A stretch of 33,961 nucleotides of DNA from Zygnema cylindricum (GCA_037447655.1 JBBHKE010001666.1:64001-97961), one strand, 5' to 3'. Positions 1-10,951 are shown, numbered from the stretch's first letter. Notes: generated from the sequence alone by a model not told the origin. A program made the numbers and translations.

Positions 1-189
1 TACAGATCTGACAGTCCGTACACCACACTATTTAAAAGGACACCAAATTACAGTTATGAACCGCATTGAGCGGGGTACCTCAAATAACGTGCAAAAACAT
101 TTAGCGTACTTTATTCTATTTGAGAATTTGCCCCAAAAAAAGGGGTACCCCAATTAGCGTCATGTACGCTAATAGCGATTCACGGTGTA
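1..189. mobile_element. 3' part of a long TA-flanked MITE
   Basis: The right end reads GCTAATAGCGATTCACGGTG followed by TA. The inner part (CCGTACACCACACTATTTAAA) resembles the interior of the elements at 591-1094 and 15669-16208. The left end lies outside the window. I see no coding sequence. Confidence 0.55.
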
Positions 190-203
190 CTACACCGTGA
201 ATC
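177..203. repeat. Perfect palindrome at the junction of two back-to-back MITEs
   Basis: Two 13-base arms (GATTCACGGTGTA and its reverse complement) flank a single C. The palindrome forms where the right end of one TA-flanked MITE abuts the left end of the next (191-392). Confidence 0.8.
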
Positions 204-392
204 ATTATTAGCCTTATGTACGCTATATCGGAACCCCAAAATTTTGACATTGATGCCTTAAATATAATAAACTACACTATTTAACGGCGTGGACCATAAT
301 CTGCCACGTCTCTTGGAGCTAAATTAGAATGAATGACGCTAATTTTTCTTTACACTAATAATTTCTATACGCTAATAACGATTCAAGGTGTA
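191..392. mobile_element. Short TA-flanked MITE, intact copy
   Basis: About 200 bp. The left end is TACACCGTGAATCATTATTAG and the right end is CTAATAACGATTCAAGGTGTA, so the ends are inverted and each carries a TA, as in Tc1/mariner or Stowaway-like target sites. It has no coding capacity. It aligns along its whole length with the interrupted copy at 1098-2203 and serves as the empty site for the hAT insertion there. Confidence 0.7.
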
Positions 393-590
393 GTGTTAAT
401 AATTTTTTTGCCACTTAAAACAGCTTTTCTCCATACACACTTGTTCAATTTTCATTTTGAGACCGCCAATCGGAAGCTGGGAATCTTACCTTTCAATCGA
501 AACCGTCAGATCCATAATCGATAAAGTGTGTACGGAGAAAAAATGGTTTTAAGAGACGAAAAAATCATTAACGCTAAAAGCGATGCATGT
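393..590. mobile_element. Fold-back MITE, GCCACTTAAAACA type, copy a
   Basis: The inner arms are TTTGCCACTTAAAAC...CTCCATACACACTTGT and, inverted, AAGTGTGTACGGAGAAAA...GGTTTTAAG. The same structure is found at 9165, 19644 and 33777. The outermost left end looks truncated against the neighbouring element. It is non-coding. Confidence 0.6.
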
Positions 591-1094
591 ACACCGCGAA
601 TCGTAATTAGAGTAATGAAAAAAATAGAGTACAAAAACTTAAAAAAATATTAGAGTAATGAACGCTAATTTATGTGATAGAGCTGTTTCAACTATGAAGT
701 TTACTCTAATTTTATTTAAGTACTCCAATTTGGCACGCTAATATTCTCTATTGTAAATAAGGTATTCGTACAGAATTTGGCAAAACGTACAGTTTATCGT
801 CACTATGACGTTTGCACTACGCGGTTTGTTAAAACCTAGTTACATGATAACGGCCTGTATTAAATCATTATTTGTATTTTTTTACTTAATAAAGTACAAT
901 TTTGCACGGTCGGAGGTCGTCCGTACTCCACACTATTTAAAACGAACCTATATTAGAATTAAAAACGCTAAATAAACTTAACCTTAAATAGAATAATGAA
1001 AAAATTAGAATCATTTACTCTATTTCATGTGATAGAGTCAAAATTTTGAGCGTCCGAATTGGAGTAATTTACTCTAATTATGATTCGCGGTGTA
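591..1094. mobile_element. Long TA-flanked MITE, about 500 bp
   Basis: It starts TACACCGCGAATCGTAATTAG and ends ATTATGATTCGCGGTGTA. The interior contains a GTCCGTACTCCACACTATTT block that is also near 16040 and at the window start. I see no open frame of note. Confidence 0.55.
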
Positions 1095-1287
1095 GTGTAC
1101 ACCGTGAATCGTTATTAGCCTTATGTACTCTATATCGGCACCCCAAAATTTTGACATTGATACCTTAAATAGAACAAATTACACTATTTAAATACGTGGA
1201 CCATAATCTGCCACGTCTCCTGGCTTTAAATTAGAATGAATGACGCTAATTTTTTCTTTACTCTAATAATTTCTACAGTATAATAAC

Positions 1288-2182
1288 TAGTGTTGTGTAT
1301 CGGTAAGGATTTGCCGATAACCGATATGGGCCTTTTTTCGGGTATCCGATAATCGATATATTGGTACGATATATCGACATCGGTCTTATCGCCGATAAGT
1401 AGCCGATATTATCGGCTACTTATCGGCAATAATGCCGATAACGATAATTATCGGCGATAATTGAACGGACCGTACAGATAAATGTACGGTCTGAACACTC
1501 AACTGTACATCATATTCTCCGGACGTGTACTAGCATAGAAAGTACCGTAGCCGCCATGAAATCTGTACGATTTTGATACGGATCCAGTAAAAACGATGTA
1601 CCTTTCACATCCGACGCCATGGCTTTGTCCCTTAATTCCTTGAGATCCATTGGGGACCTGCCACGTGTCAATCTGTCGGCTTTTTTGGCAAAAGCTGCCA
1701 AAAGAGCCATTCCGGGATGCCGGCGCTCACACTAGCCCGTCCGTTCGTGTTTTCTCATTCCAAGTCGTCCGTTCGATTCCGGCGGCGCGCAGAATGTTAT
1801 TTTGCGTACGTTGTACTTTTGTGTTCGCCGTCCTTTTCCAGTTCCATGTTTACCAGTTTTTTAGTAAATTTCTGTACGTCGCCGTAAAATTTTTGTTCAG
1901 TTAACCGACCAACGTTTATGTGCAGCGTTTACCGTAATAAATTGCAGTTAAGCGGTAACGGAACAGATTTTCATACGTGGCATGCCACGCTATATAAAAT
2001 CAATAAAATAATACAGTATGTTATAAAGTACTATTGTATGCATACTATATATTTTTTAAGTTATCGTCGATATGGAATTTGTTGGTCCCAGACCGATATA
2101 TCGGAACCTCTGACCGTTCGATAACCGATAACTATCGGTATCGGTGTTATCGCGATAAGTTTTCTACCGATACACAACACTA
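1288..2182 (+). mobile_element. Non-autonomous hAT-like transposon, 895 bp
   Basis: Perfect 18 bp terminal inverted repeats, TAGTGTTGTGTATCGGTA, are flanked by a near-perfect 8 bp target duplication (ATAATAAC on the left, CTAATAAC on the right). Both features fit the hAT superfamily. The subterminal zones (1300-1460 and 2060-2170) are full of CCGATA/TATCGG repeats, which in hAT elements are typical transposase-binding sites. The interior has only short unconvincing frames and no recognisable transposase. It shares its 3' half with the copy at 5227-5691, which lacks the middle section. Confidence 0.8.
1391..1427. repeat. Perfect subterminal hairpin inside the hAT-like element
   Basis: Two 17-base arms (GCCGATAAGTAGCCGAT and its complement) flank the loop ATT. 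The arms are built from the CCGATA subterminal motif. Confidence 0.85.
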
Positions 2183-2216
2183 CTAATAACGATTCGCGGT
2201 GTACTGTACTTGTACA

Positions 2217-3535
2217 TTCCTGCCCCTTTGCCTCTCGTGGCCATAAATCGTACTTTAATGAGCAGAATTACGAATCGAAAAACATCAAAAGCTAAAATCA
2301 CGATTCGCTGTTACTTTAGCATTCGGAAATAATCATTATGATGACCTTTTTAGTGTGGATAGCCCTGCCGCAAACCCTAATGTCGTGGACGAATTCGAAC
2401 ATCGCTATATTTATTTTTTATTGTATTTTTTCAGTTTTGGCCATGCCACCCCTTTTGTACCCTGGACTCAGATGGGTTACCGTCGTGCTTTTTAATTTAT
2501 TCTGCCTTTATTGAAAAAAAAATTGGTTAAGCAATAAATAAGTTTTATCCTGACGCTTTTTTTTTGCTAACGCTACAGTGATTCGCAGTGTGGCACAGTA
2601 CAAATAAATAATAAAAAAAAAAAAACGGATTACTGAAGTACAATCCAGCTGCTGCTGTCCACCAAAAGTTCTCTGCTATTGGTTGAGCCGAGAATCATGG
2701 TTCTGTCGTTTGTGAAAATCGGAATCTATAAAAGATTTGCATCTGTACTTTAGAAGATTGCGATACGGGGAAATATAGTGTATGTCATAACTGAGCAGGG
2801 TGGACTACAGGAAACCGTGTACGGTTTTTTAACGCGACGTAGGAGTGTGTACGGTACTCTAATATTTAGGGTTTTGAAATAATATCAGAATGTGAGGGTC
2901 CACAAAAATTTATTTCTGAAATGTAGTAATATTTCTACAAGAAGACAAAAGCTGGTCAAACAGGCACCACCGCAGAGTAGCTCCAGTCAATATCATTATA
3001 TACATTAGGATCCACGTGGCTCTAAGTGACAAATTTGTCGTTTTCTTTCGGGTTCAATCATGGATTCTTTGTGACGAACACGCAATGATCTCTTTTGAAA
3101 ATCTGCGATTGCAGAATGTTCGATGGTTTCATCTCTGACAGCTGGACATTCGCAGGTGTGTAATAATCAACGCATGAAATATTCGCAACAAACGTACTTC
3201 AGAGTCTTTCGTGGACTTAGTACGGATGTCCATATTGTTTACGGAGAGCCCTTCGTCAAGGTTGTCGTATGTGACAATGCTTCCAACAGCATAATTTTAT
3301 TGGTCAATTTTTTTCCTTTGCGAACAAATTTACGCGGCGGTCCGTTAACTTTTTTTGCTAAAACGACGAGCTCTCCGTTACATTGGACGTTTGCCCGCAA
3401 AAGTCTTTCCGGGCAATCTACGAAATATTTAAATTTCCACCGTTTATTCTTTTCCACAAGTTGCTGTTTATTTATTTCATATATTTTTCTCATTTCGAGA
3501 TTTATGATAATTAAAATTGGAACGGCACAATTTTT
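2217..3535 (+). repeat. R repeat, copy 1 (unclassified 1.3 kb interspersed repeat with coding relic)
   Basis: It is collinear with 6571-7843 and 26686-27605. Shared landmarks are the TGCCCCTTTGCC start, GAAGACAAA near 2940, AGAATGTTCGATGGTTTC near 3114, and a late CGGTCCGTTAAC...TTTTT block. A peptide run beginning RMFDGF and including a W-T-F triplet is readable in all three copies, then breaks at different stops. A 152-codon frame (3123-3581) covers part of it. I do not recognise the protein family. It could be a decayed transposon gene or a captured host fragment. Confidence 0.55.
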
Positions 3536-3539
3536 TACG

Positions 3540-3760
3540 CGGATAAAGTGGTATACCGTGGATCGTTATCAGTGTCAATAACACTACACCTTGAATCGCA
3601 ATTAGCGTTGATAACGCTAATTCGGTGCCCCCAAATTTTGACCCTCGAATCTAAAATAGAATTAACAACTCTAATTGTTTTTTTACGTAGTTAAGGAACT
3701 ATCGAATTAGCGTTAAAAACTCTAATTTATACAGTTTTTAACAAGTGTAGTGTAAAATGC
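3540..3760. mobile_element. TA-flanked MITE fragments, nested
   Basis: Two left-end motifs lie close together: TATACCGTGGATCGTTATCAG near 3551 and TACACCTTGAATCGCAATTAG near 3584. The latter is followed by the GGTGCCCCCAAATTTTGAC block found in the short MITEs at 191 and 1098. A perfect 10 bp hairpin (AATTAGCGTT, loop GAT) lies at 3600-3622. Confidence 0.45.
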
Positions 3761-3828
3761 ATCAGTACGTACTAAAACTACTCGTTATTTGGTTCAACCG
3801 TACAGAAAGAGTGTCAAATGAAGGCCGT

Positions 3829-3990
3829 CGACACGCGAAAGTGAGTGCGTCGACACGAAAAAGGACACTCAGATTTGATTCCCAATGATAAAGACGGGGG
3901 GAAATCACGCAGACTTGTTCTCACATATACAATGTGAACACAGGCTACGCTGGCTACACTATGGGGGAATTTACCAAATTTTGAGTTATG
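3829..3990 (+). repeat. Direct repeat of about 160 bp, left copy
   Basis: It is similar to 4251-4412. Shared landmarks are AAATTTGATTCC-like and AAATCACGCRGAC blocks, TTGTTCTCACA, GTGAACACARGCTA and a final CAAATT. It is non-coding, and the spacing between copies is about 420 bp. Confidence 0.5.
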
Positions 3991-4250
3991 AATAAATATA
4001 AGTAAATTTTTTTTGCCGAATGGCCATAAACCCAAATTACAATTAATAACAGTGAATACTTTTTTACACTAATCGTTTCTTAATGCTAATAGCGATTCAC
4101 GGTGTACTATATTCTAATCCGACGCCACCAAATAATGTACATTGAACTTAGAACTATGGTTCTATTTTTTTACTTTACGATAGGATATGTACGATTTCAG
4201 CTACACTGTTTTAAAAAAATTGTTAAATACTGTTGGTGTGGAAATGTGCA

Positions 4251-4412
4251 AGCCCGTAAAAGAAAGTGCGTGGCATTGACGCTCAAATTTGATTCCTATT
4301 TAATTAAATATAAAGATGGTGGAAAATCACGCGGACCTGTTCTCACACATTGAAACGTGAACACAAGCTATACAGGCTACAACATGGGAATGTGTATCCA
4401 AATTAGTGTAGA
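4251..4412 (+). repeat. Direct repeat of about 160 bp, right copy
   Basis: This is the partner of 3829-3990. A MITE right end (GCTAATAGCGATTCACGGTGTA, near 4086-4107) lies between the two copies. Confidence 0.5.
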
Positions 4413-4667
4413 ACATATAATTTTGCATTAATGTTTTGTTGGCGTTGTGCCCTTGAACTCAAAATGGAGTTTGTAATACTATACGTTTTGTTTACAATAA
4501 TAATAGCGACTGGCCGTATGGTGTTCATCCGTACATTCCATGGTACATACATACAACACACGTGTACCATATTTCTCTTCCAAAACACGTAAATTTCAAA
4601 CGGTTTGTTACGAGCCGCTAAATTGTAAAAAACCAGGTGAATAAGAGACAACAAAAACAATTTAATC

Positions 4668-5064
4668 TAACGTTGTGTATTGGGAAAAAATCTCTTTTGC
4701 GATAAAACCGATAATGATAATAATTGGTTATTAAACGGTGAGGGGTATCGCCGATAAGAGTAAAAAATATTGTATACGACACATTGGTACTTTATACTAT
4801 AATGCATTTTTTTTGTACATTGTATAGTATAACATGCCTCGTCATTTTTTCCGTACATAAAAAAGTACACGTATACGGTCATAACAATACAGTTATTGCC
4901 GATAATTATCGGGCTTGATATTTATCGGCAATACGCCGCGACATATCGGTTTTTTTATGGGGATAAATACGTTTCCAATATACCGGGCTAGTATATCGAT
5001 TGTATGTTGGTCAAAAAAAGGTACATATCGGTTATCGGTAAATATCTACCGATACAAAACACTA
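4668..5064 (-). mobile_element. hAT-like MITE, 397 bp, reverse orientation
   Basis: On the minus strand it begins TAGTGTTTTGTATCGGTAGA, continues CCGATAACCGATATGTACC and ends CCCAATACACAACGTTA, matching the ends of 1288-2182 and 5227-5691. Subterminal CCGATA motifs are present. No clear 8 bp target duplication remains, so this copy looks older. It is non-coding. Confidence 0.65.
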
Positions 5065-5226
5065 CTAATAATTTTACCCTTTGTGTACACGTTGCTTGTG
5101 GTATTGCAATGTTATTTTAAAATTCGATGCCACACATTCCACTAGGTAATGGTCAAGGGAGTCCTTCAGAGAAAATTGCTAAAAACAAAATAAGTATAAA
5201 ACAGTTATACAAAAAAACTAAAAAAG

Positions 5227-5691
5227 TAGTGTTGTGTATCGGCAAGGTTTTGCCGATAGTCGATATGTACCTCTTTTTGGCTTGCCGATAATCAATATAT
5301 TGGCAAGATATATCGAAACTGGTATTATCAGTGATAAGAAACTGATTATATCGTTTTTATATCGCGATAACACCTGTACCGATAACTATCAACGATAATT
5401 GTACAGTTTGTACCGCACAGTTATATGGTTTATTCCGTCGTACTGAACCCTCATTATTCCGTTACACAGAGTACGGAACAGATTGCTACACGTGGCATGC
5501 CACGCTATAAACAGTGAAAACTATAATACAGTATATTATAAAGTACTATTATATAGCGTACTATATTTTTTCCACTTATCGCCGATATGTAACTTGTTGG
5601 TCTCGGAGCGATATGTCGGAAACCTTGACCGCTCGATAACCGATAACCAACGGTGCCATCGCGATATATTTCTCGCCGATACACAACACTA
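5227..5691 (+). mobile_element. hAT-like MITE, 465 bp
   Basis: The ends are TAGTGTTGTGTATCGGCAAG and CGCCGATACACAACACTA. The flanks are A-rich (TAAAAAAG and AAAAAAGG), so the duplication is ambiguous by one slip. The right half, including the palindrome CGTGGCATGCCACG at 5491-5504, matches 1960-2180 of the larger relative. The section equivalent to about 1510-1900 is missing, so it looks like an internal-deletion derivative. Confidence 0.75.
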
Positions 5692-5699
5692 AAAAAAGG

Positions 5700-6560
5700 C
5701 ACAATTCTATTTTTTGTAGAAAGTACAACATCTGAACGATTCAGTACGTTCCTTAAGAACACCCGTAAACTCTGATACGGAATGTAAACATGTTTCCTAC
5801 CGTACAAAAGCGGCCTTCCCAAGAAAAGCGAAAACGACATTTCAATCGGCTCGAATACGTCCAATTTGGCCTTTGGATATCCATAGGCTCTATTTGCTTT
5901 GTTTTAAATTTAAACGGACAATAGTCATCCGTACAGATTCACCGTTTTTACCGGGTACTTCTACAATTTTGTGTACGGCACACTAACCGAGGCTTGGAAT
6001 CTAACCATTCAAGTCATATTTTTGAAGTTTGTTTTCCGTACGATTCTCCCCTGGTCAAACATTCTAGCGGAGATTCAGTGGGGACGTCGGCTGAAAAATG
6101 GAACCGTTTGGCGTTAAGGTAACCGACAAAAATCTAGACCATGCTAAAATTAGCGGACCTGACGCTTCCCAGACTGGACACACCTATAATGAGGCCGCTA
6201 ACGGACAAATATTTCTGTCGTTTTATAATGTTATTGGATCCTGTCCAAAGCCGCTAGACAATTTCGTCTCCGCAATATTAGGGATTCTTGGGCGGGAATT
6301 TGTCGTTTTGGTGATGCAAGTGGATGAAGGAAATAACAGCTGTATCGTCTTTTAGTATCATTAAACACGTTTCTAAGAACTGTTTCTAAACTGTCTGTCG
6401 TTTTCTGATTTTTGCCTATAGGTTAAAAATGACGCATCTGTGGCCGTACTAAACCCTCAACTGGTGTAAAATAGGCGTAGTGCGCTAAGACTCCTCCTAA
6501 GGGACGCAAAATCTATTTTATAATTTAGTGCGTATTGTAAACATAAAAGTGCGTACTATT
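5700..6560. other. Spacer without a supported gene
   Basis: This is a moderately AT-rich spacer. An 85-codon ATG frame at 6098-6355 (begins MEPFGVKV) has no recognised motif, no in-window homologue and no visible promoter. I leave it uncalled. Confidence 0.4.
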
Positions 6561-6570
6561 TTATCTATGG

Positions 6571-7843
6571 TTGTGCCCCTTTGCCGCTCGTAGCCGTAAA
6601 GGGTACTTTATGGGCCGAATCACGAAACGACAAAAATCAAGTACTAAATCGTGAATCGCTATTAGCCTTGAGAAAGAATTTATTACGAGGGCTGTTTTCG
6701 AGTTTGTAACCCTATTTCAAATACGCTTGTCGTGGACAATTTCGGACCACTCGTTAAAGCAATAAATAAGAAGCATTATAATTTATCAAACGCTTTTTCC
6801 TGCTTAACCTTGCAGCGACTCCCTGGGTAGTACAATTTAAAGTGGATATTTAAAGTAAAGTACGGTCCACCTGGATTATTTCACCATAAAATCTCTCTGA
6901 TATTGTTTGTCCCTCGAATCAGTGTCTGTCGTTTAGCGAACACCTAAATCCAAAGATGATTTGCGTATGTACGACAAAAGTGTACGGTAAAATACGATAA
7001 AATAAAGCATGTAAATGTTGGTCAATTAAATGAGACACACTAAAAAGGATGGCAAACGGAAACCGCATACAGTTATTTAACGCTGTATAAAATGTACGTA
7101 CCAGGATTTGATTTTTTAGGGTTTTAAATTTTTAAATGGTATTAAAATGTAAGCGTCCACAGAAATTCTTTTGCAGCTGTCACTGAAAATGGTGTGGTAG
7201 TAATTACAGAAGAAGACAAAAGATGGTCAGACAGGACAAAAGATGGTCTACTAGAGTAGCTCCAGTCAACATCATTACTCACAGCTATAGTCGTTTGGCT
7301 GCCTAGGAGGATCCCTTTGGCTCTATTCGTACTTTTTTGTCGTTTATGGAATTGATTATTTTGACAACTTACATCTAATTATCTCTCTCGAGAATTTGCG
7401 AAGGAAGAATGTTCGATGGTTTCCTCTCTGACAAGTGGACATTCGCACGTGTGATATTTTAACACGTGTAAGTTTTGTAACATACGTACTTTAGAGTCTT
7501 TCGTCGACGTGGTACGGATGTCTCATTTAACGGAGGGCCCTTCGTTAAATTTTGTCGTATAATTAATTATTCTCGCAAAAGTATCCCATTGGCCAACTAT
7601 TTTGTCTGGGAGGGAAAAGTGCGCGCCGGTCCGTTAACATTTTCCGCCAACTATGGTCTGACCGATACATTTGGACTATAAAAAGTCGTTCTCGGTAGAC
7701 GACAAAATATTTCAATCGCTGCCGTTGATTCATTTCCGTACGATATTGTTTTTTGACATCTTTTAATTAATTCATTTCTTTCCTTTTCGAGATTTATGAT
7801 AATTTCAAACTGGAATGGGACAACTGCTTACGCGGAAAAATAG
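6571..7843 (+). repeat. R repeat, copy 2
   Basis: It is collinear with copies at 2217 and 26686. It starts TGCCCCTTTGCCGCTCG, has GAAGACAAAAGATGGTC near 7212 and AGAATGTTCGATGGTTTC near 7406, and ends around GAGATTTATGATAATTTC. The relic peptide (RMFDGF, then a later KVRAGPLTF segment) is readable but interrupted by stops. Confidence 0.55.
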
Positions 7844-7849
7844 GTCAAG

Positions 7850-9160
7850 TCCAGCCGTACACTTTTTATGTACGTATACATAGGTCCATGTACTGTAATG
7901 TACTTTATTTCTCTCCAAAATACGGAAAAGTACAGGAGGTTTGTTACGAGTCACTAATCCTATTGCTCCAGGTGTACCGGAATCTGTTCGTGAAACTGTC
8001 GTTTAATTTGTCGCTTTCCGGGGACGGTGGAAATGATCACGTAGTACGGATATCACAGAGTATTCCGATAACTTACTAGCCGACAAATTATTGCTGCCTG
8101 TAGGCGGCTTTGTCTGTTTAGCTGTCTGGAGGCTTTTTACTGCGGAGTTTGCGCGTGAGTTTTGGTATTATTCGATTCTTCGCACGTGGCAGGTCTTCAT
8201 GTGTTTACCGTTGACATTTTTTGTTTTTTTTCCTCTGTTTTTTGTTCCATTGATTTTTTTTTTTTGGTCCTCTGTGTCTGTTGCTTTCCACGTTATACCA
8301 AAAAATAAAAAAGATAGAGAGATAGAGAGAGAGAGGGAGAGAGTGAGAGAAGTGAAAATTATTGCAACACTCACAATGGAAATATATTAGGGTATAAAGA
8401 GGTGTCAAGAAAAAAAAAACATGTACGGACTAGAGCAAAGGTAAAGTCAAAAGAAAGGTACACCGGCCATAGCATTAGCAGTTGGATTAAAACCGTACCC
8501 CTTCAACATGCAGCCCCTTGACGACCGTTTAAACGGTCTAGTAGTGTTAATAAATAGTTTAATGGTTTACCTTTCTAAACCAACACAAAATTCAAAGAAA
8601 TTGTACACAATTAAATATATGTTTACATCATTAAACATACCTTTGTATGCCTTTGTTCTTCCATGGAGTTATAATTAGAGTGTGAATCATTGAAATTCAA
8701 TCAAACGTGACAAAAAAAGTTTAGACAACTTTTTTTTAACATCGAGTTCTAAAAATAATTTCCAACATTGAGAGTTGTATCTTGGGAGTTTTACGGTTCA
8801 TATTTGAAAATCAATGACGACATACATTATACAAAACATTTTTAATCCAAATTTTCAATTGATGTTCGATTTCTACATTGATCATTCAAAGTTTAAAGAC
8901 ATGAAAATTATGCATGTCAATACAATAATGTTTCAAGCTATTTTGTTGAATATCCATTTTTTGTAAAAGTTAGAGTTCTATTGCTACATTGAACAAACAA
9001 TGTGAAAAAACCCAGATATTGAACATTTGACATTTCGTTTATAATGTATAATTTAAAGTCTTTAAAAATGAAAATATTTGGACGGTCCACAACAACACTT
9101 CGTTATTTGATTCCTTTTTTGATTTGATTGTATGTCCAAAAGGATGATATTGAGCTAACA
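7850..9160. other. AT-rich spacer with a GA microsatellite
   Basis: I see no gene. A GA-rich simple repeat lies at about 8315-8352. The 8400-9160 stretch is very AT-rich with loosely repeated CTACATTGA-type phrases, too diverged to call a tandem array. Confidence 0.5.
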
Positions 9161-9164
9161 ACCC

Positions 9165-9374
9165 TACACCACAAATCGTTATTAATGTTAACGTTTTTTT
9201 CGCCACTTAACATCTAGACTCCGTACACACTTGTGAAATTGTCTATCTGATGGGAAGGCAAGAATCTCACCTTCCTATTGACGGTCTCCAATTGTCAACC
9301 CGACAAGTGTGCACGGAAAAACAAGGTATTAAGTGTCAAAAAAATTGTTAACACCAATAACGATTAACGGTGTA
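9165..9374. mobile_element. Fold-back MITE, GCCACTTAA type, copy b
   Basis: It starts TACACCACAAATCGTTATTA and ends AACACCAATAACGATTAACGGTGTA. The inner arms TTTCGCCACTTAACA and ACAAGTGTGCACGGAAAAAC match copies at 393, 19644 and 33777. Both ends carry TA. Confidence 0.65.
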
Positions 9375-10580
9375 CTTCAACTGGGATTTAAAAACCATTG
9401 TTAATGACACTTAGTACAAAATTGGACAACATTCCGATAATACTCTTATGAATTCAAACCATGCATTCACACTTATAGTGTATTAAATTTAAATGCGATC
9501 AGCGGTGTAAATTTGTATATGGAACAGGTGTTACCCATAATCGATGTGCATTTTTTAAAAAATTGTTGATAGGTGTATATTGATAGATATATTGTATTGT
9601 TGATACCTTGATGAGCCAATATCGATTCTATGATAACATCAACATATGAACCAATATAAATATCTATATATACCCATATATGTCTATATACATATACCTT
9701 CATACATATATGTCTAATATATACATAGAGACATCAACTCCAACCATATTTTGAGATAAAATTTATCTGTTCTTAATTTTGGTATTGCTAAATCATTTTT
9801 TTTTTTTTACAAAAGCACCTTCACGTTGAGCTTTTTTATTAGCTGCCCGTTTCACGCTTTCACTTTGAATTCGTAAAATACTTGATGATGGAGACAAACG
9901 GACTGTTCCTAGCCCAATAACGACGAAAAAATAATATCCGTAGGGTGTAATAATTTATGGAAGAAGGGAATCACTGCTGTCATTCCGTACATTCTGGCTT
10001 TGTCAGCCACCATGTGGCAAAAAACGACAAAATTGAACACACTCCTTCGCAAATCGCAACAAGCTAAAATCGGCGCACGAATGTTTTGGTCTTCAATTTT
10101 TTTTGTCCTTTTCGTGACCGTGCATATCTGAATTTTGGCATTATTCGAGTTAAGATGGTATTGGAGGGATTTTTGAGCAACGAAGGCTTTAACATTGGCG
10201 TCCGTACATTAATCGTACCAGCGGATACAATTTGAACGAAAAATTAAAACGCCTTTTTTATAAAAACAGTTTGATTGGTATTTCGACGGACACGTCATTT
10301 TCAAAGACGTGAGTAACGGCCGGCGTTTTTGAATTTTTGTCACAAACGACAAAAAACGAGCAGTCGGTTAAGGAGGTCATCATTTCCGGATTTTTCCATC
10401 TTTTCTTTCACATCTGGCACGCTTGAAAACCGGTCTCCAGATACGGCAAAACACCTAATAAGACAAAATATCTGTTTTGGAAAAAGACAAAATAGAATTG
10501 TATCGTAACCACTTTCCTACAAAATCGCACTTCCGCCCGCCTCCAAAAAATATCAACCATCGTACCTCTCCACCGGTCAC
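9375..10580. other. Spacer upstream of the zinc-finger gene
   Basis: An AT-rich part (9470-9720) contains TATATACATA-type simple sequence. From about 9990 the composition becomes more mixed, and AAAACGACAAA-type motifs start to appear (10021, 10343). I see no gene. Confidence 0.45.
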
Positions 10581-10586
10581 CTCACA

Positions 10587-10951
10587 AAACGACAAACAAT
10601 TTCCAGACTAGTGGTCAGCGATTCTCAAAACGACAAAACCTTTCCTTTCAAAATCCCGCCAGGTGGCGATTCAAACGCGCCAGAACCAAACCCACCGACA
10701 AACCCAAAAAATAGTGACGCACGTCACACAACCACGAAACAGCCTGCATTCAATGCGACTATCGCGAAAAACTCTCCTTTTCCAAAACGACAAATACAAG
10801 ATTCGTCCGTCGTCGATAAAATCTTGTCGTTTTTTGATCTGCTTTCTGGCGGGCAGCCTGGAAAATCTTCCGAGCTCCCGATTCGCCGCCTGTCAGCCAG
10901 TCTGTCGCCACTCCCCTGTTTCAAACTTTCAAATTTATTTTTTGTCGTTTT
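10587..10951. promoter_or_regulatory. Cluster of AAAACGACAAA motifs upstream of the zinc-finger gene
   Basis: Exact AAAACGACAAA occurs at 10587, 10627 and 10794 on the plus strand. Its complement occurs at 10941, with a near match at 10824. Three more exact copies lie inside the coding region at 12101, 12137 and 12157. The density is far above chance for an 11-mer. Whether it is a regulatory site or a genome-wide word cannot be settled here, because one-mismatch versions also occur in the R repeats (6639, 26742). Confidence 0.35.

Larger units (their letters stand above)
1098..2203. mobile_element. Short TA-flanked MITE interrupted by a hAT-like element
   Basis: The left part (1098-1287) and the right tail (about 2183-2203) together match the intact element at 191-392. 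The split falls within CTAATAAC, where the hAT-like element at 1288-2182 sits. Both ends read CACCGTGAATCG or its inverse, with flanking TA. Confidence 0.7.

Noticed and set aside
1765-1800. GTTCGATTCC resembling a tRNA B-box
   Set aside because: There is no A-box at the right distance and the stems do not pair. It lies inside a hAT-like element.
6098-6355. 85-codon frame starting MEPFGVKV
   Set aside because: It has no motif, no homologue in the window and no promoter signal. It could be chance, so it is not called a gene.
8091-8408. Overlapping frames on both strands around a GA microsatellite
   Set aside because: They are low-complexity translations of GA/TC and poly-T runs.
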